From: Skeletonema tropicum
Lineage: Eukaryota; Bacillariophyta; Thalassiosirophyceae; Thalassiosirales; Thalassiosiraceae
Assembly: GCA_037178625.1 (NCBI GenBank)
Contig: CM074134.1
Coordinates: forward strand, 2,170,001-2,234,000
DNA: 64,000 nucleotides
Reading direction: 5' to 3'
In this document: positions 1-9,613 of the stretch, in pieces
Position numbering within the stretch: position 1 is the stretch's first letter
Layout: every line of letters starts with the position of its first letter
Translations under genes and position numbers: made by a program
Notes under the pieces: model-generated
Told to the model about the DNA's origin: nothing
Database searches by the model: none
The model's input: only the letters and a program-made list of their open reading frames with translations

Positions 1-1867
1 ACATCAATTGTTCGTACTTGTCCTTCATGCTACGGTACACTTTGAGATTCTCACGGAGTTGCAGCAAACGGTCCTCTTGCGCAACAATTTCGCCTTCCAT
101 ATCAACAAGTTTCTCTTGGTCATCTCGTTGCTCAATGCTGAATTTGTGGTCGTGATGCTGCAGCTCAAGAAGTTGATCAATGAGTTGCATATCCTCTTCT
201 GGATTGACATCCAAGATCAAGGCGTCGAAGTCATCTTGACTCTTGGCATGGTCCATGGCAAATCTGGATGATGATTTCGTAGAGGTTGTCGCTGCAAGAG
301 GCTTATTTGAACTTGCACTTGCGCCACTACTTAACGATGGCGTATTAGTGGGTAAAATTGACGTTCTTGACGTAATGGGATGCAGCGGAGGAGGAGAAAT
401 GGAGTGAGCTGGCAGCGACATGGCAAGATTGGAACTGGCACCACTGCCACCACTCAATTCAGCAACCTTTTCATCAATTTTTGTCATGTAACAAGTTACA
501 TCTTCGCGCTTCAAAAGGTCCTCATTAACTTCACCAATACCACTTTCTTTTGCAGGCGTATCCCCTTCCTCTGTGAATCGCTGCTTGATTAATTCACACT
601 TGAGTACGTTGGTAAGAGAACGAAGTCGCTGCAATTCCAATGCGGTAGCATCCACATTACGAGTTGGTGCATTCTTGATGTTTCTTGCACGGTTGGCATA
701 TTGTAGAGTAGAGAGCGTCTCACTAGCATTGGTATCAGATGGAGAAACACACGCCAAGAATAGCGTTTGGCTGTTGCCACCCAATGCATCCTGTAGAAGA
801 CGCGTCAACTTCGATTGTCGGTAGGGTACATGGACCTTTTCACCCCTAGCAATTCTATCTTCATCCGCAAGAGCATTGATCACATTCCCCAATGCCAACA
901 GTCCTTCATTGATTTTAATTCCTTCTCTGGCACGTTCACCCTCTGCTCCAGTCTTCTTCATCCGTTCACTCCCCGCCAAGTCCACAAACGTAAAGCGTGA
1001 TGTCGACGTTACATCCACTCCTTCTGCACTACGAGTAGTCTGCTGCAAATTCACCATAAACACCGCATGTGAACGACTCGAAGTGCGGTTCATCAACGTC
1101 GAAGCAGTTGTCCGATTCATCGTCCCTTGATTGAGAATACGCATCGCTTCTGCGTCGGATGTTACTGGAGTTTCTTGCAATCCCTTGACGATTACTACAC
1201 CGCTGGAATCTTCCCGTATTGGGAGGCATTTACGATCATCATCCATTAAATCATGTATATCTTCGCCGTAGACTTCCAAAAAGGAAGCAGAGAGTTGAAA
1301 ATTCATTAGCATGTCCTCGCCTGTTGCCTCCTCTGAACAATCTGTATCGACATTATTATTATTGACCGACTGTCTCCCAGATTGTCTCCGCTGTCTCAAA
1401 ATCCGTTCTGTTGATGCCTTACGTTGTGTCAATAATGAAAAGATGTCACTCATAAACCTCGGTATCAGTCCATCGTTTTCGTTCAATATATTGTCCGACA
1501 TATCTGGAGGATGATGATGATGCAGACTACTACTATTACTCTCCTCACCAACAACCGCACGTTCATGAGCCTCACTTCCCATTGTGTACGTCTTACCACT
1601 CCCTGTCTGACCATAGGCAAGCACCGTCGCATTAAACCCACTCAAAAACGCATCCAATAACGGCGGAGCGACATCCCCATATAAATCGGATTGGGTGATG
1701 GATTCGTGAAAGACGGAATCGTAAGTGAATTGCCGTCGGTTGGAGATGGAGACGGTTTGGTGGAGGGTGTCGCTGTGGATGACGGGGCGGCCGTTTTCGG
1801 AGGTTTCTTTGGAGGTTAGGGGGCGGATGCGGACGCCTACTCGGACTTGAGAGGTGCTGTCTGACAT
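1..1867 (-). CDS. Kinesin motor protein, N-terminal 622 residues (runs off left edge)
   Basis: Microtubule motor, paralogue of the kinesin at 49306-52662. The ATG is at 1867-1865 and the frame stays open, without intron, to position 1, so the C-terminus lies outside the window. Seen: VRVGVRIRPL at the start, the P-loop GQTGSGKT near residue 86, the switch I motif SSRSH, the switch II motif DLAGSE, then a neck, a Ser/Thr-rich linker, and the beginning of a coiled coil where the window ends. The N-terminal motor and overall plan suggest a kinesin-4-like protein; the subfamily is an inference. It is divergently paired with the ORC6-like gene. Positions 655-1126 and 1565-1672 are nearly identical at DNA level to the paralogue, while the flanking and intervening parts are diverged and differ in length. 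Confidence 0.93.
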   Translation of the reverse strand, partial: MSDSTSQVRVGVRIRPLTSKETSENGRPVIHSDTLHQTVSISNRRQFTYDSVFHESITQSDLYGDVAPPLLDAFLSGFNATVLAYGQTGSGKTYTMGSEAHERAVVGEESNSSSLHHHHPPDMSDNILNENDGLIPRFMSDIFSLLTQRKASTERILRQRRQSGRQSVNNNNVDTDCSEEATGEDMLMNFQLSASFLEVYGEDIHDLMDDDRKCLPIREDSSGVVIVKGLQETPVTSDAEAMRILNQGTMNRTTASTLMNRTSSRSHAVFMVNLQQTTRSAEGVDVTSTSRFTFVDLAGSERMKKTGAEGERAREGIKINEGLLALGNVINALADEDRIARGEKVHVPYRQSKLTRLLQDALGGNSQTLFLACVSPSDTNASETLSTLQYANRARNIKNAPTRNVDATALELQRLRSLTNVLKCELIKQRFTEEGDTPAKESGIGEVNEDLLKREDVTCYMTKIDEKVAELSGGSGASSNLAMSLPAHSISPPPLHPITSRTSILPTNTPSLSSGASASSNKPLAATTSTKSSSRFAMDHAKSQDDFDALILDVNPEEDMQLIDQLLELQHHDHKFSIEQRDDQEKLVDMEGEIVAQEDRLLQLRENLKVYRSMKDKYEQLM

Positions 1868-2259
1868 GGTGGAGCTGTTGTTATTGTTGCTGAGATACTA
1901 CTGTTGGTGTGGCGGTGTCATGGTCATGGTGAGGTCTAAAAAATAACGGATGCTTTTTGAATGCTTTTTTGATTTTGTCGCTAAAAAATAACCCTAAATA
2001 ACCCCACAGTGGCCTATCACTCCTCCTACCTACTTACCTACCACCATGCCAGCTCCCAGCAAAAGCAAAGCAAAAAGCATAATAACATGAGCCATTGTAT
2101 GCTAATAAAGCACGCCTGAAAAGTAGTAACAAGCAACAGCGGCGGCCGCAGTAGTCAGTGTTGTAGGCAGCAGTGCTCATGTATGAGTAGCCAAGTGATA
2201 GACATCAGTGTTCATACATACGTGCAGCCAAAAAGTGATTTTCATGCAACAGAACCAAA
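1868..2259. promoter_or_regulatory. Divergent intergenic region, kinesin / ORC6-like
   Basis: About 390 bases between two divergent start codons. It is AT-rich with short A and T runs near 1935-2000 and holds no convincing ORF. It must contain both promoters, but no specific motif is recognisable. Confidence 0.4.
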
Positions 2260-3588
2260 ATGTTCACCGCTGACGAAAAAATAATCCAATTCATCCTCTC
2301 CAAACTCAAACAAACTGCACCCGACATCCATAACAAAATATTTGGTTCTGGTGGCGATGATGCCCGAAAGAGGCAGGCAACTCTAATTTCACATTGTATG
2401 GAGGCACTGCGTGTACTAAAAACCAAGAAGATACCTCTTGGTAAAAAATGGAACGCCAATATCTGTGCTGCATTGGTGATTGACTACCTGGTCCGAAACG
2501 TCCGAAATGACAAAATGTATTTTAGATCAAATATACCGATAAAGGTATTGATTGACATGCTCAAGCTAAAGAAGATTAAAAAGAAGGAGTTGGAACAGAT
2601 ACAAGAGGTGCTGGGATCATATTTGGCAAATACAGCGATTGCTACCAAGATTAATAGTCACAACAGTTCGAAGGAACAGACGACAAGGACGCTTCGAAAA
2701 CGCAACGCTGATGGGACAGCTATATCATCTAATACTGCTGGCCCTACAGAAACTAAAGTATCACAAAGTGGCCTCATTCAGGATTTGTGCATAAACCTCG
2801 GTCCACTCATCCCCGATGCAGAGTTTGTATTCAAATATGCAACAAAGCTCTTTGACGCGCTCTCCAATAGCAATGTTGGTAACAAACGGAGCAAAAGCAG
2901 TAGTAGGCAACGACGCGAACAAGATTCTTTACGACAGGACATGGCCAGATATTTGGAGTGTTATGAGGGAGCATGTTTCTACCTTGCGGTGAAGGAGAGT
3001 GAAGGTGCCAATTATAATGATGTATTGAAAAAGAAGGCTAGTGCAAAACTGTCATTAAAGAATCAACAAAAGAAGGAAGAGGTAAAAAAGAAGAATGGGG
3101 ATGGACGAAAGGAAGATGGTCCCAAGAACAACAACAATACTGGTGAACAGGATGATGAGGACGACCAGGATGATGAGGATGACACCGATGATGATAGGCC
3201 AATGAATGAAATGGATGTAATCATGGCTGCTTGTTTATCAGAAAGAACTTTCATGACAGTGCTTGCCTACGTCAAAAAATATGCACAAGATTTTGTAATA
3301 TCATTGGATGATACTGCTGATCAAAAAAAGCCTGCAAAAAAGCAGAGGAATGGTGCTATGAAAGACGCAACGCCTAGTCAGGGGTTTGCTGGTCAGTCAG
3401 TCATAGTGGAAGGTGATATTAGGCGTCCTTCGAAGAAAAATGCCCAGTTTGAAGAATGGAAACAAAACGTCTTGAGTGCAGCCATAACAAAAACGCAGGA
3501 GGAGGGCGGAGACAAACGCATGTCAAGAACAGACGCTTTGAAGCGCGCAGCAGACGAAGTAATTCGAGAGTTACAGAATAGTTCATGA
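2260..3588 (+). CDS. Origin recognition complex subunit 6-like protein (442 aa)
   Basis: Probable ORC6, the small ORC subunit that helps load the MCM helicase. The N-terminal ~130 residues are helical with TFIIB-like character. A second helical block follows at about 170-250, including a stretch reading ECYEGACFYLAVKES, and another at ~325-345. They are separated by a Lys-rich and an acidic linker (DDEDDQDDEDD region). The strongest evidence is the C-terminal motif FEEWKQNVLSAA at about residue 397, which matches the conserved ORC6 C-terminal helix of the form EEWKxxIL known to contact ORC3. The acidic and basic linkers make it longer than animal ORC6 (about 250 aa). It is a single exon, and its stop lies only 41 bases from the stop of the convergent gene at 3630. 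The call rests on one clear motif plus overall architecture. Confidence 0.6.
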   Translation: MFTADEKIIQFILSKLKQTAPDIHNKIFGSGGDDARKRQATLISHCMEALRVLKTKKIPLGKKWNANICAALVIDYLVRNVRNDKMYFRSNIPIKVLIDMLKLKKIKKKELEQIQEVLGSYLANTAIATKINSHNSSKEQTTRTLRKRNADGTAISSNTAGPTETKVSQSGLIQDLCINLGPLIPDAEFVFKYATKLFDALSNSNVGNKRSKSSSRQRREQDSLRQDMARYLECYEGACFYLAVKESEGANYNDVLKKKASAKLSLKNQQKKEEVKKKNGDGRKEDGPKNNNNTGEQDDEDDQDDEDDTDDDRPMNEMDVIMAACLSERTFMTVLAYVKKYAQDFVISLDDTADQKKPAKKQRNGAMKDATPSQGFAGQSVIVEGDIRRPSKKNAQFEEWKQNVLSAAITKTQEEGGDKRMSRTDALKRAADEVIRELQNSS

Positions 3589-3629
3589 TCGCAACAATAT
3601 TTATAGCATGTGCGTAATATAATTTATAT

Positions 3630-6600
3630 TCATATAATTCCTTCGTCATCAACGCGAAAGATTACCTCCAATGGGGAGGAGGTTGGTATTTTCCACTCGC
3701 CACCGCGTACATCACGACATCCAAGCTCAATGTTGACTTTGTAGTACCCGTCTTGAAGCAATGACTCAAAAGTTATTGGCATAATGAATTTGCCCGCTGC
3801 GAGTAACGATGTAGAACCTCTCGTTTCGCCACCATCTAGGTCAACTCTTAAAGTCATTCCGTTACCAGCACCGAAGTCACTGTCTACAGCATCATCTTCT
3901 TCATATAGTTGCCCTTCGTAGTTTAGATTCGCCCAAGCAATTATTTCCGAAATGGGAACATCCGCAGACTGAATAAACTTGTCTGGAAGCCACCCGCTCA
4001 AGATCACTATCGTTGCAAGACCTGGAACGACGTCGATAATTTCTGCTCTACTCTTGGCATCTATGGTTATAATATCGCGATCACCATTCTGAGGGAGAGT
4101 CTTGGGCAGTATGTTAGGATCGGCAGAGACATTGACTATAGCCCGAGGGATGGGTTTCATTTGAAAGAATCCGCTCGGAAACGGACACGGGCACTTCAAA
4201 ATTGCATCAAGCACTAACACGAGCCGAGAAGCGAGAGATACGGAATGTTCTTTTTGTTTTGCTTTCTTCAATTGCTCCAAGACATCGCTGCGAAGCTTTG
4301 ATAGTGTCATGCTCATTGGTTGGTTTTGGTCACATTTTAGTGTCATTGATTTGGAAGTTGGCGTCGATGCTGCAGTCGCTGTGGAACTCTTTGCCTCTTT
4401 AGATCCAAGTTTTGTGAATTCACTCAACAATTGGCACATTGCTTGAAGAGTACGAAATGCTGATCTTGTCTGTTGACAGCGATGAAGACCCCACAGACGA
4501 TACATCTTTTCGTAACGTGATACTAGGAGACCAAAGCTCTTGCCAATATTGTTTCGAAACAGAGTAGATCTGTTGTTTTTGTTGGATAATGTACCTTCCG
4601 TCATCAATATCTCAACGCTTAGTGATCTAGTAATGGTAATAAGATTCAGAGTGTCCAATCTGAGACGGATGAACTCAAGCTGAAACTCAAACTTGCCATT
4701 TTGCTCGAGGGCAGCAAGAGAAGTTAACATCGAGTTGCAAGAACTCAGAAGTTCCAGTGACTCAGCTACACCCTTGGCGCCTTTCAATGCAAGGACTTCT
4801 TCGCTGCGTGCTAGCTTGGATAGAGCGTTGAGATACATGAAACTCTGCTGCCTCGAGCACGCACAAACAAGGCGTTTATCTAAAATGGCACGTGCGAAAG
4901 CATAGTTATTTGTCTGAAAAGCAACACGAACAAGCTTGAAGAGGACCCACATATCGTTTATACTTTCTGCAAGTGAGAGACAACGTTGCAATGTGTCTGA
5001 AGCTGATGTACCACTAAAAGACAGGATGGTTCTTACTTTGCACGTTGCAATACTTTCATCATTACTGCCTTCACTCAAATTGGACAGGCGTTTTGAAGCA
5101 GCTAATGGGTTGCTCATGGACACATAGGTGGCTAGCTTCCACAGCACTCTCTCTTGCGCAGAATATGTCTTGACGACAAATGATAGAAAGCTAATTGCAA
5201 ATGTACCAGACTGTCTCGAGCATGTAACAAGCAATGGCTTCAATGAATCAATGACGGCATCGCTTACTTCGTCATTCTTCAAAGATAAAAGAGATTGCCT
5301 CGCATGAACAAAGATGTGTTTGACATTGTCCTTCTCCATAAGGTACGATGTCTCGTACGATAGAACAAGAGCCAAAAAATCAGATGCAGATTGGACAATA
5401 AGCTGGTCATCTGCTGAACACTGCAGTAATATTGCCGCGTTTTGAATCATTTGCTTTATTGTCGTGTCTGTTTGGAAATCGTTGTCTCTTTTTGAGCTTT
5501 GCAAGCCGCCGCTGGATAAAAACAATACTCCAGCCGCTTTCAATATTGCAATAATACGAGATTGCTTACAGTTGTCAGGAGACCGCTTTTGACGTTTCGC
5601 AACATTTTCTTCGTCATTAGTAGACTCATTGCTCGTATTCTTATTTGTATTTTTTGCTGAATTTATCTCTTCATCAAAGTGCTTTGCAAGTAGCCGAAGG
5701 GCGAATAGATAAAGCTCCGTTTTGTTTCCTTTATATTTCAATATCATTTCCTGTATGCATAAGCCTGTAGAATTGATGATGCAGGAGGACTTTGATTCCG
5801 CCAACATTTGCAATAAACGTTGAAACTCAGCCTGAATAATAGATTCATCATTCTCGTTGAGTGATGCGTTCACCAGTGCTTCATACGCAGTAGCAGCTTC
5901 CACGTCTGAATGTGCAACATTTGAAGCAAATCCAATTAGAGACTCACGGAGTTGTGCCAGTGCAGCTTGATCGATGGCAGTGACATCATGAGACATTTTC
6001 AGCTCTTTGCATACTCGCAGTATCTGCAATCTATCCATGTGAGACAATTGAAAAGAAAGAGGCAGTAATGAACTCTCTTCGACAGACGAGGCTCCAGCTT
6101 CTGATTTGGATTTCAGGTTGTTGTGTGGAGTTACTGGACAAATTGCCATTGAAATCAATTGTATTAAATCATTGCAAGCTTGCTTTCTTATCCCTGCCTT
6201 ATTCGAGCAGAAGGCCATGCCACAAGACAAATATGATGTCAATCCTTGATTCAAAAACCTATAAAAGTACGCAGTTGTGAACCCATCATCATTATCATCT
6301 CCAGTACTTTTCAGCCGCGATGCTGAGTAGGGGACGACGCTCCCTCCTTTTATTGTGCTATCCTGATTCCAGATGATGGCATTTGTGAGTCGCTCTTCCA
6401 ACGTGCCTATATTTTGAGCTGATGTCTTATTGCTGGATGTCGATGATGTTCCAGGCGTCGATGGAGAGTAGTAGGAGTGAAGAAAATTGAGATAATCACA
6501 CTGAGGTATGAGGAAAGATACCAACGCAGACGACGCAACTGTCGCAACGAGTGTCTGCTCCTCACGAGTCAAGTAGGTAGATAGAGCGGCTGCCTCCTCG

Positions 6601-6976
6601 AGAATCTGCAGAGTGGTTATTGTGATGATGATGTAATGATGCATCTGTTAGATTGTGCGGTATGAAAAAGATACTTGTGTACACATACATCATGCGAAAA
6701 CCTACTCACCTCCGGGTAGCTTTTGTTATTTTCACGAGTAGTAGAAGAATTGAAGTCATTTGATTCCAATAATTCCCCTTTATACAATTCAATTTCCTGA
6801 TACAATGTACCGATGACTCCCTCATCACCAACAACTTTCTCTGACGACGGATCAGGAGCTAACTTGATGCCTAATGTGGCCGCATTTAGATTTGTCTTTG
6901 CCAATATTTGTTTGATCAAAGGTTGGACATATTGTGTCCTGACTTCTGTTGTGGTTAGATCTGTGGCGTCTATCAT
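3630..6976 (-). CDS. Large alpha-solenoid protein, Integrator subunit 7-like (1080 aa, two exons)
   Basis: Exon 1 is 6976-6710 (89 codons) and exon 2 is 6605-3630. The 104-base intron has donor GTGAGT and acceptor CTGCAG and keeps phase 0. The protein is a long helical-repeat (ARM/HEAT-like) solenoid without transmembrane segments. It has a Lys/Arg patch near the middle (AKRQKRS), a helical C-terminal part, a Pro/Phe-rich stretch (CPCPFPSGFFQMKP), and a final beta-rich region resembling an Ig-like domain. That order (solenoid, Pro-Phe motif before a beta domain) recalls INTS7, a subunit of the snRNA-processing Integrator complex. The assignment is from memory of family architecture only. Other solenoid scaffolds are possible. 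It is divergent from the aureochrome gene and convergent with ORC6-like. Confidence 0.45.
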
Positions 6977-7595
6977 GGTGGTGGCTTAGGTGGAGAGGTA
7001 TCACCGAAGCTACACTACTGACAGTCGCGACATGGTGACTAAAACTGGTGACTCTGTACTCTGTGCTTTTTTAAATTTTTGTGGCTGTTTTGGCGGGCTT
7101 ACGTGAGATACCCATCATATAAATATCGCTAATATCGCTTCTTGCTTTCCCCCTTTCCCCTTTCCCCTTCGCCTTCCGGCTCTTGGTCTCTTGCTTGGTC
7201 TCCCGACTTGAACTACAACAAGGACAAGAATCCCACCACGTCGGCGTTATCTATGGGGACATCATCCCCACGTAAGACGATTTCATTCAACGTGAAGGAG
7301 GTGCAAGAACCTACCATGTGCAAATGTAGCTTGTAGCTTTGATGCTCTTGGCTACCCGCCGTACACTTAGTCGTTGCTTTGACATCATCTGGCGTTAGCT
7401 GCTGGCATCACTGGCAGGAAGTAGGAGAGATTCCCATTAGGCTCCTCGATAAGAAGTAGTGTCAACAAGTAGTACTTTCACTGCTCTCTTGCTATTCGGT
7501 CATTCGGCGAGGTACAACTGAATTGACGTCAACCTTCGTAATTTATATAGACAGTTGGACAGTTTTCACTCATTTTTCAATTAGAGTTGTGCAAG
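6977..7595. promoter_or_regulatory. Divergent upstream region of INTS7-like and aureochrome genes
   Basis: About 620 bases with no convincing gene; the 64-codon ORF at 7142-7336 looks spurious. It includes a pyrimidine-rich run at about 7140-7170 and an ACGT-core palindrome 65 bases before the aureochrome ATG (listed separately). Confidence 0.4.
7523..7532. promoter_or_regulatory. Palindromic TTGACGTCAA site upstream of the aureochrome
   Basis: A perfect 10-base palindrome with the TGACGTCA core lies 64-73 bases upstream of the aureochrome ATG at 7596. TGACGT is the bZIP-type element reported to be bound by aureochromes, and is also the core of diatom CO2/cAMP-responsive elements. Autoregulation of the neighbouring gene is an inference. 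Confidence 0.4.
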
Positions 7596-9432
7596 ATGAA
7601 TAATAACATGGGGATGAAGATGCCATTGTTTGCTTCTGCAAATCAACAGCAGGTGAGTTTTTCCAAGCCTATACTTTGATGCAACGGATCGTCATTTGAA
7701 GTGCCGTAATGACGGTTACAGTGTTTGTGCCTAAATTTGAACCTTTTTTTCATATCATGTGTACATTAAACGTGTCAATCTTGACGACTATCTTGCAGCA
7801 AAATGGCGACGAATTTGACTTTCATGATATCTTCGCTGATTACTTCGAAGACTTCAACGCTGATCAAATGTCTAATGCACTTGCAGCCCACCAGCATGCT
7901 CAGCAGGTTGTTGCGCAACAACAACAGCAACAACAACAGCAGCAGCAGCAGCAGCTCAATCTTCCTACTGGACAAGGAATCCAAACTGCGTGGCATTTGG
8001 GAAATCTTCCTTCGATGAATAATGGTTCAAACGGTCATACTGCTGGAGGAGGTAGTGAAGAGCCATCGGCGAAGCGTTCGCGTCATGAAGAGAATTTACT
8101 CTTGCCAGGTGCAACGATGCAACATCATCAACACAATCAACAATCGCAGCAGCAGCAGCAACCACAGCAAACCTACAATGTTCCGTCCGGTGTTGGGGCG
8201 CTGTCCAATCGTCTTGGATTTACAATGCCGAATACTGTTCAGCAGCAGGTCCAGCAACAGCAGCAGCAACAACAACAACAGCAAGCGATGCAAAAGGCTT
8301 TGCAGCAGCAAGCCATGCTGTCAGCAAACACGAATTCAAACAACATCAAATTACCGGTTGGGACAGGTATCAACTTTGGTACTGTGGGCAATATCATGGC
8401 CAACAATGCATCAAATGGAGTTGCAGCTAGAACGCATCAAAATAATGGTGCTGTAATGGGCCAGTCCTATCATCAACTCACTTCAGGCGTTGGCGGTGCC
8501 ACCGGCGGCACTGTTGCCACCAGTGCCACTGGCGGTGGAATACTTCCCAACATGCAACTTCGAACAAACCTTGGCGTAGCAATGCCTGGTATTGGCGTGG
8601 ACAAAAAATCAATCGAGGAACAAATGTCTGCGGAACGTCGGCAAAGGAATCGAGAACATGCCAAGCGTTCTCGAGTACGAAAAAAGTTCATGTTGGAGTC
8701 ATTGCAAACCCAAGTGAGGGGATTGCAAGATGAGAATTCAACGTTGCGAATGTTGGTTCAGAAACATATCCCTCTAGATGCCATGAAAATTATTGACGAG
8801 TGTTGTTCGAAGAGTGTCCTGTTTGGAGCAGAGGGGCGGGAGGGTGGTGCGTTGGGTGGCGCTGCTCCTCCAAAGACAGATGCTGACAAAGGGAAGGAAG
8901 TGGCACTGCTCAAATCAGACTTTTCACTTATTGAAAGTCTTACTTCGGGTCAGCAAAATTTTGTCCTCTCTGATCCGCGTCTCCCTGACAATCCCATTGT
9001 CTTTGCTAGTCCTGGCTTTTATGAGTTAACGGGATACACTCGTGAAGAAGTTCTCGGAAGGAATTGTCGTTTCTTACAGGGTGAAGGAACTGATCCAAAG
9101 GCTGTCGATGTGATTCGTACTGCAGTCAAGACTGGATCAGATGCTACTGCATGTTTGTTGAATTATAAGGCAGATGGAACTCCGTTTTGGAATCAGCTGT
9201 TTGTTGGTGCATTGAGAGACGCAGATGATTGCATTGTAAACTATGTGAGTATTCGTACTTGTTTGTTTGATTTATTTCTGTCTTGTGATGGCACATATCT
9301 GACTTCATTCTCGCCTCATTTTTCTTGCAGGTTGGTGTTCAAACAATGGTGGAACCAAATGCTGGGGCAGATGCGTTGGAAGATAGAGTCAACGCGGCTC
9401 ATCCTATCACGGAACAAAAGGAAGAGGAGTAG
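7596..9432 (+). CDS. AUREO: Aureochrome blue-light receptor / bZIP transcription factor (534 aa, three exons)
   Basis: Exons 7596-7652, 7799-9244 and 9331-9432; introns of 146 and 86 bases with GTGAGT donors and GCAG acceptors, both phase 0. Aureochromes are nuclear light-regulated DNA-binding proteins of photosynthetic stramenopiles. Seen in order: an N-terminal region with three poly-Gln tracts (around residues 56-70, 135-145 and 175-190), a basic leucine zipper at about 295-350 (NREHAKRSR basic region, then Leu heptads), and a C-terminal LOV domain at about 400-505. The LOV signature GRNCRFLQG is intact, with the flavin-adduct Cys near residue 442. The last exon supplies the final LOV strand (VGVQTMVEP), so the unspliced reading would lose it. 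The domain order (bZIP before LOV) is the aureochrome diagnostic. The class (1a, 1b, 1c or 2) cannot be decided here. Confidence 0.96.
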
Positions 9433-9613
9433 ATTATTAATCAAGTTTTTTTCGTTCTTTATTCATAATGCTATGCATGAGTCTAATTCACAGTAGAGAG
9501 CATTGAGTTGCCAAATAAAGTTAGACTTCACAGATTTCTTTCAATACTTCAACCTTTTTAACACATATTTCCCTAGAGACTTGTACAAAGATGCATGTGC
9601 GAGAGGGCAATGA

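Noticed and set aside
8..1514. Plus-strand ORFs across the left kinesin (for example 573-824 and 876-1130)
   Set aside because: They are antisense shadows of the partial kinesin; they reappear antisense to the second kinesin only because the DNA is nearly identical there.
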